A DNA stretch of 64,000 nucleotides, taken from positions 3,410,001 to 3,474,000 of the forward strand of contig NZ_CP131935.1 of NCBI RefSeq assembly GCF_030704305.1, in the 5' to 3' direction. Source of the stretch: Massilia sp. R2A-15. GTDB lineage: Bacteria > Pseudomonadota > Gammaproteobacteria > Burkholderiales > Burkholderiaceae_D. A program made the position numbers and the translations under genes. Positions 36,752 to 46,154 of the stretch are shown here, one piece after another (within the stretch, counting starts at the first letter, position 1; each line of letters starts with the position of its first letter). The notes under the pieces are model-generated. The model did no database searches. It saw only the letters and a list, made by a program, of their open reading frames with translations, and was not told where the DNA came from.

Positions 36752-38839
36752 ATGGTGGCAGTTTTACACCGCACATCGCAACGCCGCCACCTCGCCGCGT
36801 TGCTGGTATCGCTGTCGCTGGCCGTCGGGCCGGCGTTCGCGCAGTCGCGCGCCGACCTCGATCAGCGGCTCGACGAGATCCGCGAAATCAACCGCTACGT
36901 GCCGCAGAAAGGCCTGGCGATGCTGCTCGCGATCGAGCCGCAGGGCCGCGCCGCAGAGGTGTCCACGAAAGCCGAATTCATCAACCAGCTGTGTCTCGCG
37001 AACCGCAATGTCGGACGCAAGAAGGAGGCGATGGCGCTGGCCGAAGAACTGATCGCATTCGGCCGCGAGCAGCGCGACGAGGTGGCGCGCGCGAAGGGCC
37101 TGATGGCCAAGGCCTACGTGCTGTCATCGATGAACGACCTGAAGCTCTCGCACCACTACGCGTGGGAAGGCGAGCGTGTCGCCAACACCACCGGCGACGT
37201 GGCGCTGAAGATCAGCACCACCATCACATCCGGGAACTCGTACGCGGAAGAAGGCAATTTTCCCGAGGCGCTGAACAAGCTGCAGACCGCCGCGGCGATG
37301 GCGCGCCAGTACGCGCAGCCGATCCAGACCGTCATGGCCTTCAACGCCCTGGCGAAGCTGTACACCACGATGAGGGAATACGACAAGGGCTTCGAAGCGC
37401 TCGCCGAAGCCTTGCCCGCGGCCGGGAAGACCGGATCGATCGGCCGCATGGCCAGCCTGAAGGATACCGAGTATGGACTGGCGATCGAGACCAGCCAGCC
37501 GAAGCGCGCGCTGAAGGCGCTGCTCGAGGGGCTGGCGCTCGAACGCCGGATCGGCGCCGACAAGATGATCGCGACCACGCTGGTCAACCTGTCGGACAGC
37601 TACCTGAAGGAGCACGATTACCTCAGGGCGGTGAATTACGCAAACCAGGCCATCGCGGCGGCGCGGCCGATCCACGCCGAGACAACGGAAGCGACCGCCC
37701 GCGTGAATATCGGCCAGGCTTACCTCGGCATGGGCCGGATCGCCGACGGCAAGCGCAGCTTCGAAGCAGGACTGGCAGTGTACGAGAAGGCGGGCGACAA
37801 GCCGCAGCTGCAGGAACTGCTGATGGAGTACGGCCTGGCGCTCGAGCGCGCGGGCGACATGGCCGCCGCGGTCGAGGCCTACCATCGCGAGCGCGCGCTG
37901 TCGAATGAACTGTTCGAGACGCGCCGCCAGAAGGCGGTGCTCGAACTGCAGGGCCGCTACGAGGCCGACAAGAAGGAAAGGCAAATCGAACTGCTGCGCC
38001 GCGAAAACCAGGTCAAGTCCGCCGACATCGACAACCGCCGCCTGCAGCAGCGCGTGTGGTGGCTGCTGGCCGTGGTGTTCGCGATGGCGGCGGTCATCGT
38101 CGGCCTGCTGTACCGCAAGGTGCGCCATGCGAACGCCCAGCTTGAGGTGAAGAACCTGGAGCTCAAGCAGCAAAGCTCGCGCGATCCGCTCACGTCGCTG
38201 TACAACCGGCGCCACTTCCAGGAATTCATGCGCACGGTGGCCGTGCCGGTCGACCAGCGCGCCACGCCGGCCGCGAGCGAGGAAATCGTGGGGGCGCTGT
38301 TCCTGATCGACGTCGACCATTTCAAGCACGTCAATGACACGCACGGCCACGCGGCCGGCGATGCGGTGCTGACGATGATCTCGGATAACCTGCGCGAGAT
38401 CCTGCGCGAGACCGACATGATCGTGCGCTGGGGCGGCGAAGAATTCCTCGCCTTCCTGCCGGCGGTGCCGCGCAACGGCGTGGACGATGTGGCGCGGCGC
38501 CTGCTCGACGGGATCTCGTCGCACACCATCGAGTACCAGGGCAGCCAGATTTCGGTGAACGTATCGATCGGCTTCGCGCCGTTCCCGCTGTCGCCGGGCG
38601 AGCATGCGCTGCCGTGGGAGCGCGCCGTCAACCTGGTCGACATGGCGCTGTACATGGCGAAGGGCCATGGCCGCAACCGCGCCTACGGGGTGCGCGGCTT
38701 CGCCAGGTTTAACGAGACCTCGATGGAACGCATCGAGCAGGATCTCGAGCAGGCATGGCGCGCGGGCTTTGTCGACATGTCGGTGGTGCTGGGCGACGCG
38801 CCGAGAGCCGCGCCGCCCGTGGATATCGCCAGCGCCTGA
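36752..38839 (+). CDS. TPR-containing diguanylate cyclase (GGDEF)
   Basis: ATG 36752 with AAGGAAGGAA upstream gives 695 residues. A signal peptide or anchor (RRHLAALLVSLSLAVGPAFAQS) is followed by about 350 residues of tetratricopeptide-type helices (KMIATTLVNLSDSYLKEHDYLRAVNYANQAIAAA). Then come a coiled coil, one membrane helix (WWLLAVVFAMAAVIVGLLYR, about residue 435), a second short coiled coil and a GGDEF domain with RDPLTSLYNRRHF and the active site GGEEF at 561-565. It should make cyclic di-GMP in the cytoplasm under control of periplasmic TPR contacts. No inhibitory RxxD motif stands at the usual position before GGEEF (the sequence there is REILRETDMIVRW). Confidence 0.92.
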   Translation: MVAVLHRTSQRRHLAALLVSLSLAVGPAFAQSRADLDQRLDEIREINRYVPQKGLAMLLAIEPQGRAAEVSTKAEFINQLCLANRNVGRKKEAMALAEELIAFGREQRDEVARAKGLMAKAYVLSSMNDLKLSHHYAWEGERVANTTGDVALKISTTITSGNSYAEEGNFPEALNKLQTAAAMARQYAQPIQTVMAFNALAKLYTTMREYDKGFEALAEALPAAGKTGSIGRMASLKDTEYGLAIETSQPKRALKALLEGLALERRIGADKMIATTLVNLSDSYLKEHDYLRAVNYANQAIAAARPIHAETTEATARVNIGQAYLGMGRIADGKRSFEAGLAVYEKAGDKPQLQELLMEYGLALERAGDMAAAVEAYHRERALSNELFETRRQKAVLELQGRYEADKKERQIELLRRENQVKSADIDNRRLQQRVWWLLAVVFAMAAVIVGLLYRKVRHANAQLEVKNLELKQQSSRDPLTSLYNRRHFQEFMRTVAVPVDQRATPAASEEIVGALFLIDVDHFKHVNDTHGHAAGDAVLTMISDNLREILRETDMIVRWGGEEFLAFLPAVPRNGVDDVARRLLDGISSHTIEYQGSQISVNVSIGFAPFPLSPGEHALPWERAVNLVDMALYMAKGHGRNRAYGVRGFARFNETSMERIEQDLEQAWRAGFVDMSVVLGDAPRAAPPVDIASA

Positions 38840-38847
38840 TGCGCTTC

Positions 38848-38874
38848 GGGGCCTGGTCCTGCGGACCTGACCCC
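38848..38874. repeat. Palindromic intergenic repeat, type A
   Basis: Arms GGGGCCTGGTCC and GGACCTGACCCC around a 3-bp centre, 8 bp past the GGDEF gene stop codon. A second copy follows 39 bp later. Confidence 0.85.
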
Positions 38875-38912
38875 ATCTGGAGAATCTCGACGAAACCGAG
38901 ATCGATCAAAAT

Positions 38913-38939
38913 GGGGTCAGGTCCCGCGGACCTGATCCC
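38913..38939. repeat. Palindromic intergenic repeat, type A
   Basis: Arms GGGGTCAGGTCC and GGACCTGATCCC around a 3-bp centre. With the copy at 38848 it forms a tandem pair between the convergent GGDEF and lipoprotein genes. Confidence 0.85.
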
Positions 38940-38996
38940 GACGATGCGCACGCCGCTAATGTATAACTTGACGGCATCAGCGCCTGAACCCATCGT

Positions 38997-39332
38997 TCAT
39001 TTCTTGGCCGCTTCCTGGATCTTCTCGCCGGCCCGCTCCACCTTCTTGCCCACTTCTTCGGTCGCCTTGTCGAGCCCCTTGCTCGCATCGGCCGCCGCGT
39101 CGGCGGTCTGCTTCTCGATTTGCTCGCGCGTCTGCGCCGCCGAATCGGCCACCTGTTTGGCCGCCGCGTTGGCGCGGTCAAGCTTGTCCTGCACTTCGCG
39201 CGCGACCTTGTCGCCGGCCGCGTCCACCGCCGCCCCGGCCTTTTGCGCCGGCCCCATCGTCTCGTCCTTTTTGGTGCAGCCGGCCAGCCCGGCAACCAGC
39301 GCGACCGCCGCCAATATCGATGCTGCTTTCAT
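38997..39332 (-). CDS. Small Ala/Lys-rich lipoprotein
   Basis: The 111-residue protein has a lipoprotein signal with lipobox LAGC (Cys19): MKAASILAAVALVAGLAGC. The mature part is a continuous amphipathic helix rich in Ala, Lys, Asp and Glu with heptad-like repeats (AAVDAAGDKVAREVQDKLDRANAAAKQVADSAAQ, ending KIQEAAKK), resembling LEA-like or YtxH-like stress proteins. It should be anchored to a membrane facing the periplasm. Function unknown; a structural or stress role is possible. It diverges from the oxidoreductase gene. Confidence 0.8.
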   Translation of the reverse strand: MKAASILAAVALVAGLAGCTKKDETMGPAQKAGAAVDAAGDKVAREVQDKLDRANAAAKQVADSAAQTREQIEKQTADAAADASKGLDKATEEVGKKVERAGEKIQEAAKK

Positions 39333-39389
39333 GATTTCTCCTGTCGGGTTTTGTTGCCCACAAGCATACACCCAGCGCAAAAAACGCGG

Positions 39390-39418
39390 TTGACAGTTGG
39401 CGCGCACATCCCGATACT
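39390..39418 (+). promoter_or_regulatory. Sigma-70-like promoter of the oxidoreductase gene
   Basis: TTGACA (39390-39395), a 17-bp spacer and GATACT (39413-39418) lie 34 bp upstream of the ATG at 39453. The -35 box is perfect and the -10 box matches four of six positions. Confidence 0.6.
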
Positions 39419-39452
39419 CGAACGACCGTGCGTTTTTTGATGGAGCGTCGCC

Positions 39453-41669
39453 ATGCCCGAGCAAACCACTACAGCATACCGAATCTGCCCGTTCTGCGAG
39501 GCGTGCTGCGGCCTGCGGGTTGAACTCGAACGGCAGCGCGTCGTGCGCATTCGCGGCGACCAGGACGATGTGTTCTCCGCGGGCTACCTGTGCCCGAAGG
39601 CGATCGGCCTGAAAGAACTGCAGGACGATCCCGACCGCCTGCGCACTCCCCTCATCAAGCGCGACGGCCGCTTCGTCGAAGCCAGCTGGGACGAAGCCTA
39701 CGCCGAAATCGAACGGCGCCTGCCTCCCGTGATTGCGGCCGGCGGCGCCAACGCGGTCGCCACGGTGCTGGGCAACCCCACCGCGCACAAAATGAGCCTG
39801 CAGCTGTACTTTCCGCGGCTGGCGCGCGCGCTCGGCACGCGCAACATGTTTTCCGCATCCAGCGTGGACCAGGTGCCGAAGATGCTGTCGGTCGGGCTGA
39901 TGTTCGGCGCCTGGCTGTCGGTGCCGGTGCCCGACATCGAGCGCAGCGACTTCCTGCTGATCCTCGGCGCCAATCCGATGGTCTCGAACGGCAGCATGTG
40001 GACGGTGCCCGATTTCCGCGGCAAGGCCAAGGCGCTGCACGCACGCGGCGGCAAGATCGTTGTGGTCGATCCGCGCCGCACCGAGACCGCCGACATCGCC
40101 GACGCCCACCATTTCATCCGTCCGGGATCGGATGTGTTCTTCCTGCTTGGGATCGCGCACGCGCTGTTCGACGAACAGCTGGTAAGCCTGGGCCGCCTGG
40201 CCGATCATGTGGCCGGCTTCGAGCAGCTCGACGCCGCCTTCGCGCCGTATGCGCCGGAACGCGTCGCCGCGCGCTGTGCGATTGCCGCGCCGGTAATCCG
40301 CGACCTTGCGCGCACGCTGGCAACCACCCGCCGCGCTGCCCTGTACGGCCGCATTGGCACCTGCACCCAGGAGTTCGGCACCCTTGCCTCCTGGCTGATC
40401 GATCTGATCAACGTCCTCACCGGCCATCTCGACGAGGAAGGCGGCGCAATGTTCCCCAAAGCGGCTGCGTTCGCGGCCAACACGCGCGGCAAGCCCGGCG
40501 CCGGCCGCGGCGTGACCACCGGCCGTTACGCCTCGCGCGTGTCGGGCGCGCCGGAAGTCGCCGGCGAGCTGCCGCTCACCTGCCTGGCCGAGGAGATCGA
40601 CACGCCCGGCGCGGGCCAGGTCAAGGCCCTGATCACCATCGCCGGCAACCCGGTGCTGTCGGCGCCGAACGGACCGCGCCTGGCGGCGGCGCTCGACCAG
40701 CTGGACTTCATGGTCAGCCTCGACATCTACCTCAACGAGACCACGCGCCATGCCGACGTGATCCTGCCCGGCCCGGCGCCGCTCGAGGACGCGCACTACG
40801 ACGTCAGCTTCACCCAGCTGTCGCACCGCAACCACGCGCGCTACAGCCCTCCCGTGCTGCCGCGCGCCGCGGGCACGCCCGACGTATGGGAAAGCATGCT
40901 GCGCATCGGCGCAATCGCACAAGGGCTGGGTGCGCGGGTCGATATCGACGCGATCGACGATGCCGCGCTCGAGGAGGAACTGCGGCGCTCGGCCGGCGAC
41001 GCGGCCGGCGCGATCATGGCGGCGCTGGCGCCGCGGCGCGGCGTGCAACGGATGCTGGACCTGGCGCTGCGTAGCGGCCCGTATGGCGACCAGTTCGGCC
41101 GCAATCCGGGCGGACTGACCCTGGCGGCTATCCAGGCGGCGCCTTCAGGCATCGACCTGGGCCCGATGACGGCGCGCATACCGGAAGTGCTGCGCACGCC
41201 GTCCGGGAAGATCGAGCTGGCGCCGCAGTTGCTGCTCGATGACCTGGCGCGCGCCGCAGCGGACCTCGACGCGCCGGCCGCCAGCATGGTCATTATTGGC
41301 CGGCGCCAGCTGCGCTCGAACAACAGCTGGATGCACAACCTGCCGGCGCTGGCGAAAGGCGCCTTCCGCTGCACGGCGCTGGTGCATCCAGACGATGCCG
41401 CGCGTCTCGGACTGGCCGACGGCGCCATGGCCGCGATCACCAACGGCGCGCGCCGCATCGAAGCGCAGGTCGAGGTCAGCGCGGAGATGATGCCGGGCGT
41501 GGTCAGCCTGCCGCATGGCTGGGGCCACGACCTGCCCGGCGTGCGCATGGGCGTCGCCGCCGAACGGCCGGGCGCCAACCTGAACGCCCTGCTCGACGAA
41601 CACCTGCGAGATCCATTGTCGGGCAACGCGGTGCTGTCGGGCGTACCGGTGAATATCGCTCCGCTCTAA
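39453..41669 (+). CDS. Molybdopterin-dependent oxidoreductase (formate dehydrogenase-like)
   Basis: The 738-residue protein opens with a [4Fe-4S] site, CPFCEACCGL...YLCPK (Cys12, Cys15, Cys19, Cys47), and continues with molybdopterin-binding blocks (LGANPMVSNGSMWTVPDF, VVVDPRRTETADIADAHHFIRPGSD, GRIGTCTQEFGTLASWLIDLINVLTG, AGNPVLSAPNG, YLNETTRHADVILPGPAPLED) and the C-terminal MopB fold (PHGWGHDLPGVRMG). No twin-arginine signal is present, so it should be cytoplasmic. The position where formate dehydrogenases carry Sec or Cys reads FSASSVDQ, so it is not a typical formate dehydrogenase. No partner subunit or cofactor gene adjoins it; electron partner and substrate are unknown. Start has no strong ribosome site beyond GGAG at 39441. 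Confidence 0.88.
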   Translation: MPEQTTTAYRICPFCEACCGLRVELERQRVVRIRGDQDDVFSAGYLCPKAIGLKELQDDPDRLRTPLIKRDGRFVEASWDEAYAEIERRLPPVIAAGGANAVATVLGNPTAHKMSLQLYFPRLARALGTRNMFSASSVDQVPKMLSVGLMFGAWLSVPVPDIERSDFLLILGANPMVSNGSMWTVPDFRGKAKALHARGGKIVVVDPRRTETADIADAHHFIRPGSDVFFLLGIAHALFDEQLVSLGRLADHVAGFEQLDAAFAPYAPERVAARCAIAAPVIRDLARTLATTRRAALYGRIGTCTQEFGTLASWLIDLINVLTGHLDEEGGAMFPKAAAFAANTRGKPGAGRGVTTGRYASRVSGAPEVAGELPLTCLAEEIDTPGAGQVKALITIAGNPVLSAPNGPRLAAALDQLDFMVSLDIYLNETTRHADVILPGPAPLEDAHYDVSFTQLSHRNHARYSPPVLPRAAGTPDVWESMLRIGAIAQGLGARVDIDAIDDAALEEELRRSAGDAAGAIMAALAPRRGVQRMLDLALRSGPYGDQFGRNPGGLTLAAIQAAPSGIDLGPMTARIPEVLRTPSGKIELAPQLLLDDLARAAADLDAPAASMVIIGRRQLRSNNSWMHNLPALAKGAFRCTALVHPDDAARLGLADGAMAAITNGARRIEAQVEVSAEMMPGVVSLPHGWGHDLPGVRMGVAAERPGANLNALLDEHLRDPLSGNAVLSGVPVNIAPL

Positions 41670-41675
41670 AATTTC

Positions 41676-41713
41676 GGGGTCAGGTCCGCCGGAGCGACGG
41701 GGACGCCGAGTCC
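41676..41713 (+). repeat. Intergenic repeat, type B
   Basis: Begins GGGGTCAGGTCCGCCGGAGC and continues GACGGGGACGCCGAGTCC. It starts 6 bases past the oxidoreductase stop codon, between that gene and the convergent FtsZ-like operon. Confidence 0.85.
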
Positions 41714-41736
41714 CCGGGTTTGTCGGCGATAAGTGG

Positions 41737-42528
41737 TTACTGGCAGCGGTCGCCGATCCATTCGCGGCCGGCGGCGAGGCAACGCTGAAGATCGCCCTGC
41801 AGCCGGTCCGCGCGCGCCTTCAACGCAATGCATTCGCCATTGCCGGCATCGACCATCGCCGTGCAGACTTCCATCTTGTCGGACGCCGCCTTGTAGTCGC
41901 CGCGCTCGAGCGCCAGCCGCGCGTCCGCGACCAGGTTGCGCGCCGACTGCGCCTGCGGACTGGCCGGCGCCCGGTTCACCCTCGGCGCGGCACGCGCCCT
42001 TCCGCGCTTGGCGGCGCACGCCGCGTCGGCATCATTCAACGCGGCCTGCACGCGCAGCAGCTGTGCCGGCGTCGCCCCGCCCTCCTTCAATGCGATCAGT
42101 TCCGACTGCGCCTGCGCAGGCTTGCAGTCGGTCGCCAGCGCGATCGCCTTTTCAATGCGCGCATCGAAATTCCTTGTGCCTGGCCGCTGAATGACCCAGA
42201 TCAGCCACAGCGCGCCCAGGGCCAGCAGCCACCAGCGCAGCCGCACCGGCTCGCGCTGGGGCGGGGCCGCGGCGACGGCGGCGCGCACCGGGGGCGGCGG
42301 AGGCGCCGCCGGCGGGGGCGCCGGTGGAGCCGCCGGCTGCGGCGCTGGCTTGACGTTCGATACAACCGGACGAGGCGCCGGCCGAGGCGCCGGATCGTCA
42401 GCCCGCGGCAGCCCCGTATCCTGGCTGGTTCCGCAGTAAGGGCAATAGTTGACCCTGCGCGGCATCGGGCGCTTGCAGCCGCTACTGACGCAGCGGTAAA
42501 TCACCTCATTGTGCAGATCGATGTTCAC
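41737..42528 (-). CDS. Zinc-ribbon membrane protein with proline-rich linker (FtsZ-like operon, gene 5)
   Basis: The start is GTG 42528, overlapping the upstream stop (GTGA), and gives 263 residues. Residues about 10-35 form a zinc ribbon (YRCVSSGCKRPMPRRVNYCPYCGT, four cysteines in two pairs). A long Pro/Ala linker follows (PAPPAPPPAAPPPPPVRA), then one membrane helix (LRWWLLALGALWLIWVI) and a C-terminal helical region of about 110 residues rich in Ala and Cys (ALATDCKPAQAQSELIALKEGG, MEVCTAMVDAGNGECIALKARADR) that may be extracytoplasmic. Its coupling to the tubulin-like gene indicates a joint function. GYF-type domains bind proline-rich segments, so the linker is a plausible ligand for the GYF_2-like end of the neighbour; this is inference. 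Confidence 0.82.
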   Translation of the reverse strand: MNIDLHNEVIYRCVSSGCKRPMPRRVNYCPYCGTSQDTGLPRADDPAPRPAPRPVVSNVKPAPQPAAPPAPPPAAPPPPPVRAAVAAAPPQREPVRLRWWLLALGALWLIWVIQRPGTRNFDARIEKAIALATDCKPAQAQSELIALKEGGATPAQLLRVQAALNDADAACAAKRGRARAAPRVNRAPASPQAQSARNLVADARLALERGDYKAASDKMEVCTAMVDAGNGECIALKARADRLQGDLQRCLAAGREWIGDRCQ

Positions 42529-45500
42529 GTCGGGTCGGGGATATTGTCGTCTGGATCGGGAATCGCATCGGCAAACAGGGGCGCGAACTCCGGCATGTGA
42601 CCCGCATACTGCCACTTGTCGGTCTTCGGATTCCACTGCATGTTCCACACCCGGGTGTCGCGCGTGACCTCACCCCGGCCGATGCGCTGCGCCAGGTCGT
42701 CCGCGGCGTACGGTCCGTGCTGGGCTCCGCCAAGGAAAAGCTTGTAGCGCGCAGCAGCCGGCGCCGCCGGCGCAACGCCCGCATCGAGCACCTGCGCGGC
42801 GCGCTCTTCGCTGGCCAGCACGTCGGCACGGATCACGCGCTTGTCCGCTTCGCGCTCCACTTCCCAGTGATAGGCGTCGCTGGCCGAACCGGGGACCGGC
42901 TCTGTCCACTGCGCCAGGCCCGCCATCGCGGCGTCAATGCGCGCGCCCGTCGCCGCCGGATCCAGTGCCTGCGCGCGCCGCAGCCACTGGTCGTACAGCC
43001 GGCGCGCGGTGATGTTCGGCAGCGACGGCGACGGCAGCTGCGCGCCGGTCTCGTCGATCTCCAGCTTGGGCTCGTACACCCGCAGCTGGTAATGCCGCAT
43101 CAGTGCCGCAAGCAGGATGAACCGGTTCGGGCCCATGCTTGCCAGCTTGCGCTGCACCGCCGCGATCACCTGCTCGCGGTAATACGGCGGCAGGCCGTTC
43201 GACCGGATCGCGAACTCGTTGCCGATCTGGAGCCACTCGCCCGAGCCGGGTTCGACCTCGAACAGGTACTGGCCGCGCGGCTGGAACGACGCTTCGCGGT
43301 CCGCCAGGTCGGGCTTGCGCCGAATGACGCCAAGCGCGTTCGCCTGCAGGAACCACTCGTAGTCGTCGGCCAGCCGATTGAGTTCGTCCATCGACGGCGA
43401 AATCGGATGCCGGAAGCGGGTCGAATCGAAATGCAGGTGCGTCGGGATTTTCGGGTTTTCGATCTGGTAGGAGGTGCGCCAGGTCGGCAGGCCGCGCAGC
43501 ACCGTCATCGGATAGCCGGACAGCTCGATGTAGCACACCGCCTTGCCCGAGATGCCTGTATTGACGATGTTGACCAGGTCGCCGTGGAAGGATCCGGTCG
43601 GCACTGCCGCGCGGATCTCCGCTTCCATCCGGCGCCAGGCGTTGGCGTCGCCCACGCCGATGAAGCACTTGAACTGGTCGGCGCGGGGCGTGAACTCGGC
43701 CGAGAAGCGCGCATTAATCCACGGCATGGCGCTTCGCAGCCACTCGCTAAAGATGCGCGCGCGCTCCGGCGGCGACATCGCCGACAGCCGTTCGAGCAGC
43801 GGGTCGGGCGGCGCTTCTCCCGCAGCCTGCTCGACGGAGAGCTGGGTCTGCGCGCGCCGGAACAGCTTGAGCAGCAGGCTGGCGCGCATGCGGTCGTCGC
43901 CCAATTGGGGGAACAGCCGCGCGGAGCCGCCGAATTCGAGCAGCACGTCCTCGCTCCATTGCCGGATGTCGCCGGTCAGCTTGACCGGATCAGGCACCGT
44001 ATCGCTCGCCAGCTTGATGTAGGTGGCGTGTTCCTGCTGCGCGTCGGCGCGCAACTGGCCGATGCGCTGGTCCACCGCGCCCAGCATCGCCTGCACGCTG
44101 CGCCGGCCTTCCTGGAATTCGCCGGCGATGCCGCTCCAGCGCGGCTGGCCATGCTCGTCCAGCGATTGCGGGTCGCCCAGCCAGGCCGACATCTGGCGCA
44201 TCACTTCCACCGACTGGCCGGCGGCCACCGCAAGCAGGTGGAAGCGCAAGTAGTCGGCAATGTCGCGCTTCAGGTGCGCCATCACTTCGCGCGCCTGGGC
44301 GTCCTTGCCGAACAATTTGGACGCCGCCTGCGACAGGTGGTTGAGCGACTCTTCGACCTGGCGCGTGCGCAGCGCGTCGCGGATGTCGCGATAGCGCTTG
44401 CCGTTGCGCTCCGCGTTGCCCAGGTCGCGCTGGTGCAGGCGCCCCTTGACCTGTTCGAGCAGCGACAGGACGAATTCGAGGCCGCCCTGTTTGCGGTCGT
44501 CCAGCAGCGCGTACAACTGGTCGCGGGCGCGCACTTTCAGGCGGTCCATCTGCTCGCCCGTGTGGCGCTTAATGCGGTCCTCGCTGGTTTCGGCAGTGGC
44601 GCCTGCTTCGCGGATCGCGTCGCGCTCGAGCTGCGGCAGAAGTTCCGCCACCTTCTCGCGCCACACTTTCAGGTCGTAAGCCGCCATGATGCGGTCGATC
44701 TCGACCTGCACCTTGCTCTCGACCCGCTCCAGCAGCGAACGCCCGTCCTTGTCCATCAGCAGCTGGTCGGTCAGCGCGTACTCCTGGAACGGCGTGACGT
44801 CCACCGTGCCCTTTTTGAAGTCGGGGAACTCGTCGAAGGGCCGTTCGCGCATCGCCAGGTGTTCGCGCATGAAGATGTCGCGCTCCTGGTCGCCGGCCCG
44901 CCGCGCGGCGCCGCCGTCGCTGCCGGCCAGGCCGAAGAAGGCCTTGACCATCAGCGCGGACAGTTCGTAGGCGCGGATGTCGTCGCGCAGGCTTTGCTGG
45001 GTGTCGAGCACCGCCTGGCCGAACGCCGAGTACACCTTCGAGTACGACAGGCGCATGTCGCCGAAGCGCTGCTCCGGCACGCGCGGGTTGAACGGCCCGA
45101 GCTTGTGCTGCTGCTGGTTGACCGCGATCGAGCGCTTGCGGTTGGCGAAATCGGCCGATGCGAAGTCCTCGAACAGCGTGTCGGCCACCATCTGGTAGAC
45201 GTCCTTGATGTCCTGCGTGGCCTTGTTGGCGAGGTTGGCGGTGTCGACAAAATATACGTCGTCGAACGGCGCGCCCTTGCCCACCACGCTGTCCGGGTCC
45301 ATCCACGTGACCCGCGCGTTCATGTCGCGCATCGTGGTTTCCAGCTCCATCAGCGTGGCGTAGGCGTTCGCCTCCGTGCGCTCCTTGTTGGCCTTGGCGA
45401 AGCCGGACGGCATGAACATCACCAGGTCCACCTGGTTGTCCGACACCTCCTGGCGCGCGATCGCCTTCGAGATCCAGCCAAGGTCGATCGCGCTGCCGGC

Positions 45501-46133
45501 GCCGGTGCCGCCCGCGCACGAGGCGATGACGACGATGCGGAACTTGGACGTGTCGACCTGCAGCCCGAGCCGCTGGTAGGTTTCCTTGCGTTCGTTGCCC
45601 GCGTTACTGCTCAAAAAATTCAACGCGCCCTTGATGCGGCCGCGCAGCTTCGGGTATTTGTCGAACAGGTAGAGTCGCGCCAGCGCGCGGATCTGGCCGG
45701 CGCCTTTCGACGGGTCGATGCCGAGCGAGCGCAGTTTCTTGGGCCGCAGCGGCATCCAGCTCTCGATCAGCGGGAAGCGCGCCAGGCTGTCGTCGGACTC
45801 GTGGTATTGCGGCAGGTCGAGCGGCTCGACCAGGCGCTCTTCGTCGGACAGCTTGACCAGTTCGTACCACGGGTCGGTGCGCAGCGACTTGCCTTCGTCG
45901 ATGATGGCGTGGTTATCGAGGTCGAAATGCAGGAAGCGCGCAACCGGGAAGTCGGCGATCGATTCCACCCGCGTCGGATGGTGGCGGTTCCACACGGCCG
46001 ACAGGATGCGGCGGCGGATCCGCATCATCACCTCCATGCCGGTGCCGCCGGCGCCGATGAACAGCGTCGGGCGCAGGTCCACCTTCAGTTCGGCCTTCTT
46101 GTCGGCGCTTGCGATGTTGGGAAATTCAGCCAT
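42525..46133 (-). CDS. Tubulin/FtsZ-like GTPase-fold protein with C-terminal GYF_2-like domain
   Basis: The 1202-residue protein shows a tubulin-superfamily N-terminus: TLFIGAGGTGMEVMMRIRRR (nucleotide-binding loop 1), then VVIASCAGGTGAGSAIDLGWI with the tubulin signature GGTGAGS at 208-214. DLVMFMPSGFAK and NAYATLMELE follow. This layout fits the PF13809 (Tubulin_2) family, the FtsZ-like proteins described by Makarova and Koonin. Residues about 350-900 are mostly helical, with coiled-coil character and no recognised domain. Residues about 1140-1195 (YKLFLGGAQHGPYAADDLAQRIGRGEVTRDTRVWNMQ) resemble a GYF_2 domain. GTP binding and polymerisation are inferred from the family. The gene is fourth in a five-gene operon and overlaps the fifth. 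Confidence 0.87.
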   Translation of the reverse strand: MAEFPNIASADKKAELKVDLRPTLFIGAGGTGMEVMMRIRRRILSAVWNRHHPTRVESIADFPVARFLHFDLDNHAIIDEGKSLRTDPWYELVKLSDEERLVEPLDLPQYHESDDSLARFPLIESWMPLRPKKLRSLGIDPSKGAGQIRALARLYLFDKYPKLRGRIKGALNFLSSNAGNERKETYQRLGLQVDTSKFRIVVIASCAGGTGAGSAIDLGWISKAIARQEVSDNQVDLVMFMPSGFAKANKERTEANAYATLMELETTMRDMNARVTWMDPDSVVGKGAPFDDVYFVDTANLANKATQDIKDVYQMVADTLFEDFASADFANRKRSIAVNQQQHKLGPFNPRVPEQRFGDMRLSYSKVYSAFGQAVLDTQQSLRDDIRAYELSALMVKAFFGLAGSDGGAARRAGDQERDIFMREHLAMRERPFDEFPDFKKGTVDVTPFQEYALTDQLLMDKDGRSLLERVESKVQVEIDRIMAAYDLKVWREKVAELLPQLERDAIREAGATAETSEDRIKRHTGEQMDRLKVRARDQLYALLDDRKQGGLEFVLSLLEQVKGRLHQRDLGNAERNGKRYRDIRDALRTRQVEESLNHLSQAASKLFGKDAQAREVMAHLKRDIADYLRFHLLAVAAGQSVEVMRQMSAWLGDPQSLDEHGQPRWSGIAGEFQEGRRSVQAMLGAVDQRIGQLRADAQQEHATYIKLASDTVPDPVKLTGDIRQWSEDVLLEFGGSARLFPQLGDDRMRASLLLKLFRRAQTQLSVEQAAGEAPPDPLLERLSAMSPPERARIFSEWLRSAMPWINARFSAEFTPRADQFKCFIGVGDANAWRRMEAEIRAAVPTGSFHGDLVNIVNTGISGKAVCYIELSGYPMTVLRGLPTWRTSYQIENPKIPTHLHFDSTRFRHPISPSMDELNRLADDYEWFLQANALGVIRRKPDLADREASFQPRGQYLFEVEPGSGEWLQIGNEFAIRSNGLPPYYREQVIAAVQRKLASMGPNRFILLAALMRHYQLRVYEPKLEIDETGAQLPSPSLPNITARRLYDQWLRRAQALDPAATGARIDAAMAGLAQWTEPVPGSASDAYHWEVEREADKRVIRADVLASEERAAQVLDAGVAPAAPAAARYKLFLGGAQHGPYAADDLAQRIGRGEVTRDTRVWNMQWNPKTDKWQYAGHMPEFAPLFADAIPDPDDNIPDPT

Positions 46134-46154
46134 GAGGTTCTTTCAGTGAGTGGA

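Noticed and set aside
39453..41669. True formate dehydrogenase with selenocysteine
   Set aside because: No in-frame TGA or Cys stands at the catalytic position and no accessory subunit genes are present; only the general molybdopterin family is supported.
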